Assembly (NCBI GenBank): GCA_964489245.1
Contig: CAZAXU010000002.1
Location: 26,588 to 90,587, forward strand
DNA: 64,000 bases
Direction of reading: 5' to 3'
Source: CAZAXU01 sp964489245
GTDB lineage: Bacteria > Bacteroidota > Bacteroidia > Flavobacteriales > Flavobacteriaceae
The notes below the pieces were generated by a model. It ran no database searches and was not told the origin of the DNA. It saw only the letters and a list, made by a program, of their open reading frames with translations. Made by a program: the position numbers and the translations under genes. Below, piece after piece: positions 8,935 through 17,650 of the stretch (the stretch's first letter is position 1; every line of letters begins with the position of its first letter).

Positions 8935-10435
8935 CTCAGGCGTTTCTACCGGAACCAAATGGCATGACACCGAAGGAAAAATAAATGATTCTTATTCGCC
9001 CGTTGACGGCAGTCTGATTGCGAGTGTAAAAACCGCTACACTCAACGACTATGAAATGGTTATCAAAAAAGCACAAACCGCTTTCAAAGAGTGGCGTATG
9101 ACACCGGCTCCCGTTCGTGCAGAAGTGGTGCGTCAAATTGGCAATGCTCTTCGCGATGCAAAAGATGATCTCGGCGCATTGGTGAGTTATGAAATGGGAA
9201 AAATATTTGTAGAAGGCGTGGGAGAAGTACAAGAAATGATTGACATTTGTGACTTTGCCGCCGGACAAGCTAGAACCATGAACGGTTTTAATCTGCAATC
9301 GGAACGTCCTTCTCATCGATTGATGGAACAATATCAGCCGTTGGGCGTTGTTGGAATCATTTCATCTTTCAACTTTCCCGTGGCCGTTTGGATGTGGAAT
9401 GCGGCACTTGCCATAACCGCCGGAGATGTTGTGCTTTGGAAACCCTCGTCAAAAACACCTTTGACTGCCATTGCCTCACATAAAATTATTGAAAAAGTGT
9501 TGAAAGACAATAATGTTCCCGAGGGTGTATTCAACTTGGTCATTGGACGTTCATCCGTAATGGGCGACAACTTCTTGGATGACAAACGTGTTCCCTTGAT
9601 TTCCATGACAGGATCTACCGCCATCGGAAAACGTGTGGGCGAACGTGTTGGAAAGCGATTGGGAAAAACCATCTTGGAATTGGGAGGAAACAACGCTGTA
9701 ATTGTTACACCCAAAGCCAATCTCAATATGGCACTAATGTCAACCGTATTCGGAACCGTTGGAACAGCGGGACAACGTTGCACATCTACACGCCGTATCA
9801 TTCTTCACGAAGATATTTATGAAGATTTTAAAAATAAAATGGTTAATGCCTATAAAAAAATAAAAAATAAAATCGGCAGCCCGCTGGACAGCAACACTTT
9901 GATTGGTCCGCTGCATGATATTCACGCCGTAAACCAGTTTAAACATGCTATTGAGCAGGTGCAAAAAGAAGGAGGAAAGATGGTTTTCGGTGGAGAAATT
10001 TTAGAAGGAGAAGGCTTTGAAACCGGAACTTATGTTGTTCCTGCCATTGCCGAGGCAGAAAATCATTTTGAAATTGTGCAAGAAGAGACTTTTGCCCCTA
10101 TTGTCTATTTGATTAAGTATAAAGGTGATGTTGAAAATGCCATTGCCATCAATAACGATGTGCCACAAGGATTATCGTCTGCCATTTTTACACAAGATAT
10201 GCAAGAGACTGAAAAATTCTATTCGGCTATGGGCTCGGATTGTGGAATTGCCAATGTAAATGCCGGAACTTCAGGTGCTGAAATAGGCGGAGCCTTTGGT
10301 GGAGAAAAAGAAACCGGAGGAGGTCGCGAATCAGGATCTGATGCTTGGAAAGTTTATATGAGACGCCAAACCACAACTGTCAACTATAGTTCAGATTTGC
10401 CCTTGGCACAAGGCATCACATTTGATTTGGACTAA
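8876..10435 (+). CDS. amaB: Aldehyde dehydrogenase family 7 (2-aminoadipic semialdehyde dehydrogenase-like)
   Basis: This 519-aa NAD-dependent aldehyde dehydrogenase matches the antiquitin (ALDH7) branch, whose members oxidise 2-aminoadipate 6-semialdehyde in lysine catabolism and related aldehydes. The catalytic Cys302 is in GQRCTS, the general-base Glu268 in LELGG, and the oxyanion Asn166 in SSFNFPVAVW, a stretch typical of ALDH7. The C-terminal FGGEKETGGGRESGSDAW segment is also characteristic of this branch. It overlaps the end of the DUF1858 gene and is followed by a strong terminator. No other lysine-catabolism gene is in the window, so the substrate is inferred from family only. Confidence 0.92.
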   Translation: MSKKINIQEVLTRLGLTEVNSGVSTGTKWHDTEGKINDSYSPVDGSLIASVKTATLNDYEMVIKKAQTAFKEWRMTPAPVRAEVVRQIGNALRDAKDDLGALVSYEMGKIFVEGVGEVQEMIDICDFAAGQARTMNGFNLQSERPSHRLMEQYQPLGVVGIISSFNFPVAVWMWNAALAITAGDVVLWKPSSKTPLTAIASHKIIEKVLKDNNVPEGVFNLVIGRSSVMGDNFLDDKRVPLISMTGSTAIGKRVGERVGKRLGKTILELGGNNAVIVTPKANLNMALMSTVFGTVGTAGQRCTSTRRIILHEDIYEDFKNKMVNAYKKIKNKIGSPLDSNTLIGPLHDIHAVNQFKHAIEQVQKEGGKMVFGGEILEGEGFETGTYVVPAIAEAENHFEIVQEETFAPIVYLIKYKGDVENAIAINNDVPQGLSSAIFTQDMQETEKFYSAMGSDCGIANVNAGTSGAEIGGAFGGEKETGGGRESGSDAWKVYMRRQTTTVNYSSDLPLAQGITFDLD

Positions 10436-10458
10436 AATTAATTATAAATAACCAAATA

Positions 10459-10495
10459 AAAACCCTTTCACGGCAAGACCATGAAAGGGTTTTTT
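10459..10495 (+). terminator. Terminator after the aldehyde dehydrogenase gene
   Basis: A 10-bp stem (AACCCTTTCA with TGAAAGGGTT) is followed directly by a T-run, 25 bases after the stop codon. Confidence 0.85.
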
Positions 10496-10542
10496 AATCG
10501 CCACAAATGCACGAATATTTGTCAAAAAACCAATCTAATAAA

Positions 10543-13044
10543 TCAAAAATCCGGTCTAAAAGCCATTCGAACGGCAAATTTAGGTGAATGCAGCCCGTTG
10601 ACACTAATATAGTCACTGCGCCAAACTGCATCAATTCTGATAAATCTGATGTTGCCATAGCCTATATTTTCCAAGCCTACACTATACTCATAATAAAGCT
10701 TGTCTGTAGGAGCGGCATAGTTGATTCCCGACATATTGACGGCTTTGTTTTCGTCTGAAATAGTGCCATAGGCTGCCCGAAATGATGCCACCGTTCTCCA
10801 TTTCAGCTTTCTGACCAAAGGCAGTCTGTTCAAGATAAATCCGTTAAAATGATGCTCAAAGTGTCCAACGGCATAAGTATCGGTTACAAAATCATAATAG
10901 TTCAAAAGCGTGAAAGTGGCAGGTTTGAGCAATAAAACTTGGTTGGCAGGCACAGGACTAAGCAGTGCCAGAGGCACTTTTCCGAAAACTTTTCCCATAT
11001 CAAACGTAATATCCGTTTTACCTATTTTTCCTAATAAAACAGATTGATGATATCTGAACTGCAATTTGTCATAGGCAATACCATTCATAAAAGCTTTGAA
11101 ACCCTTATGATAGTTAATCACAAAAGACGGATATGGATTTTTTCCGTAGCGTTGCTCTACTCCATAGCCGTAGACATGTCTTCCGGGTGTATAGGCAAGA
11201 TATAAATCCCCGCCAATATCCGTGACTTTAGAGCGTAGGTTTCCATTGGCATCCAAATAATCCATCGAAAATAATTTATGATTGGCAGACTGAATCAATT
11301 TGTAAGAAGGAATCATGCCTAAATGAAAATTCTTGGCAACTCTATAATCTAATTTCAAACTATATTCTTTGATTCTCGAAAGAAAAAAGTTTTTTCCTCT
11401 TGTGAAAACAAAATTGGTTCCAAAAGTTTCCGTGTACATGATTTGATTCAAATCAAAAAACATTCTTGCCAATTGCGTATTGTCATTCGATATTTTGGCA
11501 TCTACTTCTATTCTGGGCTTATATGACAACAGATATTTGGCTTGCAATCCATACTTAAATTTTTTGTCTTTGACTCCATAAGCCATATGCCCGATCATTC
11601 TAAATCTGTCGTCCGGAGATTTATAAGTTCTCAAACCTGCATATAATCTCAAACCTTCTACACCGTTTTTTCCAACGGTTTTATAAATCGGACCGAATTG
11701 AATCGGACCGCCTATATTGAAATAGCCCGTGCTCAAAATATTAATCCATTTGGTCAAATTCCGAATCCTTTTTTTATTCTTGACTTTGTCAATCAACACA
11801 TAAGTCTTTTTTATTTGTTCATCATCTGAAAAATTATCCCAATATTCTGTTCCTTTTTTGAATTGTTTCGGCGCATATTTTTCAAGTTTTTGATCATAGA
11901 AATCAGATGAATAAGTTTTGTCAAATCGATAGTCTGAATAATGGTAGGTTTTTTTAATGTTCAGCCCTTTGTTTTTTTCATTTTTATCTAAAAGCGTAAA
12001 ATCTCCCTCAAAAGCATCCATTTTGGGCAGATATACACTATCATTCACAATGGTATATTCTTTTTCAATGGATAATCCGCGAACAAAATTCACATTCACA
12101 TCTTTTTTCATTCTCATACTGATCTTGGTCACGGCAAAATTTCCTTCGGATACGAGCAAATGCCCTTCAAAAGCCAAATCTTGCTCACGTCTGGGAAAAA
12201 AATAGATATTATATATTTTCTTCTTATCAACATAGGTGCTGTCATACAACAAATAATCATACGTATCAAATCCCGTAGAAGAAATGGGACTGACAAAAGG
12301 TTTATTAAAAAGATTAAACGTATTGCTATAGATGTCCACATCATTGAACTTATTTGACATCCGATCAAAAACAAAACCCTGTTGATAAAAACCTTTGGTT
12401 TTTTCTGCTTCTATATCCACACGCTCTTTGTCGATTTTATTATTTCCATAAATATCATAGACCATTTCTTTGATATAAATCGGGATATAATAGTTAAAAC
12501 CCTCGTTGTCAAAAGGCAACTCCTTCATCACTTGTTCATACTCTTTCTTGAAAAGACGCCGGAGAAAAATAGTGTCGATATGGTTTAAACCTATTTCTGT
12601 GGTTTCATATTTTTTATACTTATAAACATCGACTTGTTTCAGTCCGTTTTTCTTTTTACGCTTCCAAATTTCTTTGAGTATCCGATAAGCGGGGTTTTCC
12701 TTTTTTTTAAGTCTTTTTTCAGGTCTCTTGACAATCACCACTTCGCTTAGCTGATCAAAATCTTCATCTAAAACAATGCTGAGATTATTTCTATATTTTC
12801 TTTTAATCCTTACAATCTTTGTTTTATACCCCATGGAAGAAACTTCAAGCTTCCTATACTTTTTCTTGGATTCCAAATAAAATTTTCCGTTATCATCCGT
12901 CACAGTCCCTATACTCGACCTTTTGAAAACCACATTCACATAAGGAATAGGTTTCCCTGACCGGTCATAGACAGTTCCACTCACACTGAATTGTGCTGAA
13001 ACAGAAAACGATATAAACAATAAAAGAAAAACAATATGTCTCAT
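10543..13044 (-). CDS. DUF5686 outer-membrane protein with carboxypeptidase-like regulatory domain
   Basis: An 833-aa exported protein. Residues 1-17 are a signal peptide (LLLFISFSVSAQ). Residues 18-95 are a CarboxypepD_reg-like beta-sandwich (GTVYDRSGKPIPYVNV, GTVTDDNGKF), the N-terminal module of many Bacteroidota TonB-type receptors. The remainder matches the DUF5686 family: a basic helical region (KKKENPAYRILKEIWKRKKK) followed by a long series of beta strands ending in Phe (PDF), as expected of an outer-membrane beta-barrel. No TonB plug is seen. The substrate is unknown. It is transcribed away from the SPFH operon, and the shared upstream region carries repeats that may regulate both. 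Confidence 0.88.
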   Translation of the reverse strand: MRHIVFLLLFISFSVSAQFSVSGTVYDRSGKPIPYVNVVFKRSSIGTVTDDNGKFYLESKKKYRKLEVSSMGYKTKIVRIKRKYRNNLSIVLDEDFDQLSEVVIVKRPEKRLKKKENPAYRILKEIWKRKKKNGLKQVDVYKYKKYETTEIGLNHIDTIFLRRLFKKEYEQVMKELPFDNEGFNYYIPIYIKEMVYDIYGNNKIDKERVDIEAEKTKGFYQQGFVFDRMSNKFNDVDIYSNTFNLFNKPFVSPISSTGFDTYDYLLYDSTYVDKKKIYNIYFFPRREQDLAFEGHLLVSEGNFAVTKISMRMKKDVNVNFVRGLSIEKEYTIVNDSVYLPKMDAFEGDFTLLDKNEKNKGLNIKKTYHYSDYRFDKTYSSDFYDQKLEKYAPKQFKKGTEYWDNFSDDEQIKKTYVLIDKVKNKKRIRNLTKWINILSTGYFNIGGPIQFGPIYKTVGKNGVEGLRLYAGLRTYKSPDDRFRMIGHMAYGVKDKKFKYGLQAKYLLSYKPRIEVDAKISNDNTQLARMFFDLNQIMYTETFGTNFVFTRGKNFFLSRIKEYSLKLDYRVAKNFHLGMIPSYKLIQSANHKLFSMDYLDANGNLRSKVTDIGGDLYLAYTPGRHVYGYGVEQRYGKNPYPSFVINYHKGFKAFMNGIAYDKLQFRYHQSVLLGKIGKTDITFDMGKVFGKVPLALLSPVPANQVLLLKPATFTLLNYYDFVTDTYAVGHFEHHFNGFILNRLPLVRKLKWRTVASFRAAYGTISDENKAVNMSGINYAAPTDKLYYEYSVGLENIGYGNIRFIRIDAVWRSDYISVNGLHSPKFAVRMAFRPDF

Positions 13045-13066
13045 AATAAAAATTGAATCTCGTTAA

Positions 13067-13082
13067 GTATCAAAAAAGATAC
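13067..13082. repeat. GTATC/GATAC inverted repeat in the divergent promoter region
   Basis: GTATC and GATAC are separated by AAAAAA, so half-site starts are exactly 11 bp apart. It sits just downstream of the predicted start of the DUF5686 transcript, a good position for a repressor site. Confidence 0.5.
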
Positions 13083-13093
13083 CAAAAGCACCG

Positions 13094-13126
13094 CAAAATT
13101 ATAATTTATTTTCAATTCTTTGTCAA
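13094..13126 (-). promoter_or_regulatory. Promoter of the DUF5686 gene
   Basis: On the minus strand a TTG (13124-13126) is followed after 22 bases by TAATTTTG (13094-13101), matching both Bacteroidota promoter elements. Confidence 0.65.
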
Positions 13127-13148
13127 ATATTTTTTTAAAAAAAAAGAA

Positions 13149-13179
13149 TTGCATTTTAAAAAAATATTTGATATCTTTG
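13149..13179 (+). promoter_or_regulatory. Promoter of the SPFH operon
   Basis: TTG at 13149-13151 and TATCTTTG at 13172-13179 are 20 bases apart, an almost ideal Bacteroidota promoter. Transcription should begin near 13187, 18 bases before the SPFH start codon. The -7 element overlaps the phased repeats listed next. Confidence 0.8.
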
Positions 13180-13198
13180 TGATATCATTTTAATATCA
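13169..13198 (+). repeat. Three 11-bp phased TGATATC-type repeats over the SPFH promoter
   Basis: TGATATC starts at 13169 and 13180 and a variant TAATATC at 13191, each exactly 11 bp apart and so on one face of the helix. The first copy overlaps the -7 element and the others cover the start of transcription. This arrangement is typical of operators for ribbon-helix-helix repressors, and the operon's third gene encodes such a protein. Confidence 0.6.
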
Positions 13199-13204
13199 TA
13201 TATT

Positions 13205-14056
13205 ATGAAAACAGAAAAACAAATCAAAACACTTAATGGTTTTATCGCCTTATTAGGAATCCTAATAGTCTTTGGCGGATCAATTTATGCATCCGTATCT
13301 TTAAACAATCCTTATTATGCAATTGGTGCCGTCTTGGCAATTTTTGCAGCCTTTGGTTTTGGAATCGTGAACCCGAATGAATCCTTAGTGCTGACATTAT
13401 TTGGCGCTTATAAGGGCAGCATCTTGGACAATGGTTTTTGGTGGTTCAATCCGCTTATGAGCAGAAAAAAAATATCTTTACGCGCACGCAATTTGAACAG
13501 CGATCCCATCAAAGTGAATGACAAAATCGGAAATCCCATTATGATTGGTGCCGTACTGGTTTGGAGAGTTTCCAACACCTTCAAAGCCGCTTTTGATGTC
13601 AATGACTATCTTCATTTTGTAGTCATTCAAACAGAAGCTGCCGTCAGAAAACTAGCCGGTATGTATCCTTATGACAATCTTGAGGACGAAAAGGCTCACT
13701 TGACGTTGCGAGACGGAGGAGAAGAGGTGAACAAACAATTGGAAAAAGAAATTTCCGAACGTCTTGAAATTGCCGGAATTGAAGTTTTGGAAGCCAGAAT
13801 AAATTATTTGGCTTATGCCACTGAAATTGCCAGCGCCATGCTGAAACGTCAACAAGCTGTTGCCATTATTGCCGCTAGAACAAAAATTGTTGAAGGCGCT
13901 GTTAGTATGGTTGAAATGGCACTGGAAGATTTATCTAAAAAAGACATCGTGAAGCTAGACGAAGAGCGCAAAGCACAAATGGTCAGTAATCTAATGGTTG
14001 TCCTCACTTCTGACAAAGATGTGACTCCCGTTGTAAACACCGGTTCATTATATTAA
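13205..14056 (+). CDS. SPFH/band 7 (stomatin-like) membrane protein
   Basis: A 283-aa protein with two N-terminal hydrophobic helices (residues about 12-30 and 37-55) followed by an SPFH domain from about residue 58, marked by NPNESLVLTLFG, and a C-terminal helical stretch (ATEIASAMLKRQQAVAIIAARTKIVEGAV) that is the usual oligomerisation coiled coil. Such proteins form large ring or scaffold assemblies on membranes and often modulate proteases or membrane microdomains; no specific partner protease is visible here. It starts at ATG 13205 behind a near-perfect promoter and leads an operon with two small genes. Overlapping repeats point to repression. Confidence 0.92.
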   Translation: MKTEKQIKTLNGFIALLGILIVFGGSIYASVSLNNPYYAIGAVLAIFAAFGFGIVNPNESLVLTLFGAYKGSILDNGFWWFNPLMSRKKISLRARNLNSDPIKVNDKIGNPIMIGAVLVWRVSNTFKAAFDVNDYLHFVVIQTEAAVRKLAGMYPYDNLEDEKAHLTLRDGGEEVNKQLEKEISERLEIAGIEVLEARINYLAYATEIASAMLKRQQAVAIIAARTKIVEGAVSMVEMALEDLSKKDIVKLDEERKAQMVSNLMVVLTSDKDVTPVVNTGSLY

Positions 14057-14067
14057 AACGTTTAATC

Positions 14068-14241
14068 ATGAAAGAATATAAAGTTATCAAAATATCAAAC
14101 ATCTGGTCGATGGGAAAAATAGCCGACAAAGTAGAAAATATTCTCAATAAAAAAGTGAAAGAAGGTTGGCAATTTGAACAACTGGAAATGATCCAAGGCA
14201 TAGCACTTTTAATAATTTCAAAGCAAAAGCCGGGCTACTGA
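14068..14241 (+). CDS. Small DUF4177-like protein
   Basis: A 57-aa protein, MKEYKVIKIS through KQKPGY, 11 bp after the SPFH stop. The layout, a beta strand YKVIKI, an amphipathic helix with ADKVENILNKKVKEGW, and two further strands (QFEQLEM, IALLIIS), matches the DUF4177 fold, whose members usually carry the E/K-G-W motif seen at residues 32-34. The function is unknown. Its place between an SPFH protein and a ribbon-helix-helix protein suggests it belongs to the same module. Confidence 0.65.
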   Translation: MKEYKVIKISNIWSMGKIADKVENILNKKVKEGWQFEQLEMIQGIALLIISKQKPGY

Positions 14242-14296
14242 AAAGTTTTTATATTTTTGAAAAAAGAATTTAAACTAAAAATTTGAGCCGAATATT

Positions 14297-14479
14297 ATGG
14301 CAAAAAAAAAATCTTTTGTGCTTCGCATTGACGAAAAAACCTATAAGGCAATTGAACGTTGGGCAAGCGACGAGTTTCGCAGCGTTAACGGACAGCTGGA
14401 ATATATCATTCATCAAGCCTTGCATAAAACCAAAAGATTGCCAAAAAATGCTGAACAAAAAAAACCTGATAACCCATAG
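14297..14479 (+). CDS. Arc/CopG-type ribbon-helix-helix protein
   Basis: A 60-aa protein with the ribbon-helix-helix pattern: a basic N-terminus, the DNA-contacting strand KSFVLRID, a first helix EKTYKAIERWASDEF, a turn, and a second helix with the conserved RSVNGQLEYIIHQAL signature. Family members bind direct or inverted repeats as dimers. It lies 55 bp downstream of the DUF4177-like gene and ends just before a bidirectional terminator. Because the operon promoter carries three helically phased repeats, autoregulation is the simplest proposal. No toxin gene is next to it, so an antitoxin role is not supported. Confidence 0.75.
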   Translation: MAKKKSFVLRIDEKTYKAIERWASDEFRSVNGQLEYIIHQALHKTKRLPKNAEQKKPDNP

Positions 14480-14500
14480 TGCCATATTAAATACAAAAAA

Positions 14501-14532
14501 AACAGCACAACTTTTGTTGCGCTGTTTTTTTT
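14501..14532. terminator. Bidirectional terminator between the RHH gene and korB
   Basis: A stem of AACAGCACAAC with GTTGCGCTGTT (one mismatch, loop TTTT) has A-runs on the left and T-runs on the right, so it can serve the converging operons. Confidence 0.8.
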
Positions 14533-14554
14533 ATATAAAGCTAAAAGATTGGTA

Positions 14555-15562
14555 TTATTCAACCTCATAAGTCTCACCCGAAAACAATAAATCATTAAAA
14601 GATTTAATCGGATGATTTTCTTTTACATAAGCTGTTACTTCATCTTCTCTGTCTCCCAGAGTTTTATCTTCTACGGCTCTAATCACACCAACTACCACAG
14701 GTTCTTTTAAATTGATGAGCGCCAAATGCAAAGTAGGATCCGGTTCGTGTGCATCATGAACTAAAATATCGTCTTCAGTGATGCCATTCTCTCCAATCTT
14801 AACCACTTTCAGCTTCATGCCGTCCAGCACAATTCCCTTATTTCTATCTTTGCCAAAAATCATCGGCTTGCCGTGTTCAACAACCAATTGCGCATCGTCT
14901 TTCACACTTTTGTCTGTGATATTCGTATAGCAACCATCATTGAAGATTACACAATTTTGCAATATTTCAACCAAAGATGTTCCTTTGTGTTTATCTGCTT
15001 CAATATATAATTTGGTTTGCAATTTTGCATCATTACCGGCGGCTCTGGCGAAAAATTTTCCTTGCGCACCGATAGCCAATTCTCCTGGATTAAAAGGCGC
15101 TTGAGTATTTCCATAAGGAGATGATTTGGTTTTCTGCCCCAACAGAGATGTGGGTGAAAACTGTCCTTTGGTCAGCCCGTAGATTTCATTGTTGAACAAA
15201 ATATAGTTCAAATCAATATTTCTTCTGATGGCATGAATAAAATGGTTTCCACCAATTGCCATGGAATCGCCGTCTCCGGATGCCACCCAAACGCTCAGAT
15301 TCGGATTTGCCAGTTTTGTTCCTGTTGCAATGGCTGCTGCGCGTCCGTGAATGCCATGAATGCCATAATTATCCATGTAGTAAGGAAAACGTGAAGAACA
15401 CCCAATTCCAGAGATGAAAACAATGTCTTCTTTTTTTCTGCCGATTTCAGGCAATGCTTTTTGAATCGAGCGCAAGATGACATAATCATCACAGCCGGGG
15501 CACCATCTGACGTCTTGGTTGCTGGCAAAATCTTTAAATGTATATTTTATATTTGTAGTCAT
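14555..15562 (-). CDS. korB: 2-oxoacid:ferredoxin oxidoreductase beta subunit
   Basis: This 335-aa subunit binds thiamine diphosphate and a [4Fe-4S] cluster. Seen motifs are WCPGCDDY (cluster cysteines), ISGIGCSSRFPYYM, and the TPP/Mg motif GDGDSMAIGGNHFIHAIRRN with NNEIYGLTKGQ, all typical of the 2-oxoglutarate/2-oxoacid (Kor) branch. With KorA it converts a 2-oxoacid plus CoA to the acyl-CoA, CO2 and reduced ferredoxin. It follows korA by 2 bp in the same operon. 2-Oxoglutarate is the likely substrate because pyruvate has its own enzyme at 24769-28293, but that is inference. Confidence 0.93.
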   Translation of the reverse strand: MTTNIKYTFKDFASNQDVRWCPGCDDYVILRSIQKALPEIGRKKEDIVFISGIGCSSRFPYYMDNYGIHGIHGRAAAIATGTKLANPNLSVWVASGDGDSMAIGGNHFIHAIRRNIDLNYILFNNEIYGLTKGQFSPTSLLGQKTKSSPYGNTQAPFNPGELAIGAQGKFFARAAGNDAKLQTKLYIEADKHKGTSLVEILQNCVIFNDGCYTNITDKSVKDDAQLVVEHGKPMIFGKDRNKGIVLDGMKLKVVKIGENGITEDDILVHDAHEPDPTLHLALINLKEPVVVGVIRAVEDKTLGDREDEVTAYVKENHPIKSFNDLLFSGETYEVE

Positions 15563-15564
15563 GA

Positions 15565-17427
15565 CTATTCTGATTTTATAATTTTATTGAATTCATTCAT
15601 CAGCTCAACACTTCCCAGAGGGAGCCCTTGAACCTTGTCAAACTTATTATATTTGAATTGCGGGTAATTCATTCTCAAGAAATTGGCAAATTGTCCGAAA
15701 TTCAGTTCCGGAACAAGAATATGTTTGAACTTTGAAAAAGTTTTTGCCACACCATGAGGCAACGGGTTAATATAGCTGAAATGCGCTAAGCCAACTTTGT
15801 GATTCGGATTTTTTTCCTTATACTCTTTTACAGCTGTTTTCAAACTTCCGTAGGTTCCGCCCCAACCGACAACCAACAAATCTCCTTCTTGATCAAATTC
15901 GGTTTCCAAGGCTGGAATATAATCTTTCACTCTCATCACTTTCTCTGCTCTTATCTCCGTCATATATTGATGGTTTTCGGGATCATGAGAAACCGTTCCG
16001 TCAACTTTGTCTTTTTCCAGACCTCCAATCACATGTTCCAAACCTTCGGTTCCCGGAACCGCCCAAGGGCGAGCAAGCGTTTTTTTATCTCTTTCATACG
16101 GATGAAAATCTTCTTGATATTCAGTCACTCGGCGATGTTTAATTTCGGGCATTTCTTCAAGCGTTTTAATTCTCCAAGGTTCCGAACCGTTTCCAATATA
16201 TCCGTCTGTTAACAGAATAACCGGAGTCATATGTTCCAAAGCCAATTTTGAAGCTTCAAAAGCCATATCAAAACTATCTGCAGGAGATTTTGCCGCAACA
16301 ACAATTAACGGACTTTCTCCATTTCTGCCATACATGGCTTGCATCAAATCAGATTGCTCTGTTTTGGTGGGCAATCCGGTTGACGGGCCTCCACGTTGCA
16401 CATTAACCACAACAATCGGCAATTCCAACATTACTGCCAAGCCTAGTGCCTCTCCTTTCAAAGCAAGTCCCGGACCTGACGTGGTTGTAATGGCTAATTT
16501 TCCTGCAAAAGATGCTCCAATCGTAGAGGCTATTCCCGCAATTTCATCTTCTGCCTGAAAAGCCGTTACATTCAATTGTCTGTGTTTTACCAATTCGTGA
16601 AGAATATCAGTTGCCGGCGTGATAGGATAAGAACCCAAATAAAGTTCCAAACCTGATTTTTTCGCTGCTGCAATAAGTCCCCAAGCCGTTGCCTGATTTC
16701 CCATAATAATTCTATAGGTTCCCGATTTCTTCTCGGCGGGGGCAACTTTATAGTGTGTTGGCATCAACTCCAGTGTATCTGCATAAAAATAACCGGCTTT
16801 TAACGCCTTGATATTAGCATCTACCACTTGTGGTTTTTTAGCAAATTTTTTCTTTAAAAAAGCCTCTGTATGCTTAGGGTTTTTGTTATATAACCAATAT
16901 AGCATTCCCAAAGCAAACATATTTTTACTTCTGGTCATACTTTTGCTGTCCAGTCCTGTATCTTTCAAAGCTTCGCGTGTCAATGACGTCATGGGAACAG
17001 GAACAACATGATAGGCAGAAAGAGAGCCGTTTTCCAAAGGGTTTGACTCGTATTTTGCTTTTTGAAGATTGGATCTTGAAAACGAATCTGCATCAACAAT
17101 AACCATATTTCCGGATTTTAGATCCTTGATATTTGTCTTCAAAGCCGCCGGATTCATCGCTACCAATAAATCTAAATCGTCTCCGGGGGTATTGATTTCA
17201 GTTGCTCCAATATTCACCTGAAAACCCGAAACGCCATATAAACTTCCTTGTGGCGCTCTAATCTCAGACGGATAATTGGGAAAAGTTGCCACATCGTTTC
17301 CAAGAAGTGCGGCTGATGTAGAAAACTGGGTTCCGGTCAGCTGCATGCCATCTCCGGAATCTCCAACAAATCTAATCACAACGTGATCCAGATTCTCTAC
17401 ACTCTTATTTAAAGCTTTTGTGCTCAT
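15565..17427 (-). CDS. korA: 2-oxoacid:ferredoxin oxidoreductase alpha subunit (gamma-alpha fusion)
   Basis: A 620-aa fusion of the gamma domain (residues about 15-190, starting VIRFVGDSGDGMQLTG) and the alpha domain (from about 225). The alpha part has YPITPATDILHEL, the GIASTIGASFAG stretch and the TTSGPGLALKGEALG segment of pyrimidine-binding domains in this superfamily. It pairs with KorB to oxidise 2-oxoacids with ferredoxin as acceptor. This gamma-alpha fusion is the usual form in Bacteroidota. First gene of the korAB operon, converging on the SPFH operon at a shared terminator. Confidence 0.93.
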   Translation of the reverse strand: MSTKALNKSVENLDHVVIRFVGDSGDGMQLTGTQFSTSAALLGNDVATFPNYPSEIRAPQGSLYGVSGFQVNIGATEINTPGDDLDLLVAMNPAALKTNIKDLKSGNMVIVDADSFSRSNLQKAKYESNPLENGSLSAYHVVPVPMTSLTREALKDTGLDSKSMTRSKNMFALGMLYWLYNKNPKHTEAFLKKKFAKKPQVVDANIKALKAGYFYADTLELMPTHYKVAPAEKKSGTYRIIMGNQATAWGLIAAAKKSGLELYLGSYPITPATDILHELVKHRQLNVTAFQAEDEIAGIASTIGASFAGKLAITTTSGPGLALKGEALGLAVMLELPIVVVNVQRGGPSTGLPTKTEQSDLMQAMYGRNGESPLIVVAAKSPADSFDMAFEASKLALEHMTPVILLTDGYIGNGSEPWRIKTLEEMPEIKHRRVTEYQEDFHPYERDKKTLARPWAVPGTEGLEHVIGGLEKDKVDGTVSHDPENHQYMTEIRAEKVMRVKDYIPALETEFDQEGDLLVVGWGGTYGSLKTAVKEYKEKNPNHKVGLAHFSYINPLPHGVAKTFSKFKHILVPELNFGQFANFLRMNYPQFKYNKFDKVQGLPLGSVELMNEFNKIIKSE

Positions 17428-17622
17428 AAAATAATTTTTTTCAGTATTTCGACAAAAATAGGAAATAATACTTAGCCTAAAATTGATATTTGTTATTTTT
17501 TTTATTGAGATGATAAAATTGCCATATTAAAAATTTCTATTATCGATTTTTTCATTATTAGGGATAATTTAAAGAAATAATATGATTTTAATATCGGGCT
17601 TTCTTTATTGATTTTTTTTATT

Positions 17623-17630
17623 TAGCTTTG
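17623..17630 (+). promoter_or_regulatory. Candidate -7 element for the HU/SPOR gene
   Basis: TAGCTTTG matches TAnnTTTG exactly. A start of transcription near 17637 leaves a leader of about 14 bases before the ATG at 17651. Confidence 0.6.
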
Positions 17631-17650
17631 TATGAAAGTTTTTGGAAAAG

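Noticed and set aside
14297..14479. Ribbon-helix-helix gene as an antitoxin
   Set aside because: No toxin-like gene is adjacent. The gene is the third of an operon with an SPFH and a DUF4177-like protein, and a terminator follows it.
15799..16212. 137-codon plus-strand frame inside korA
   Set aside because: It is antisense to a well conserved gene and has no recognisable features or promoter.
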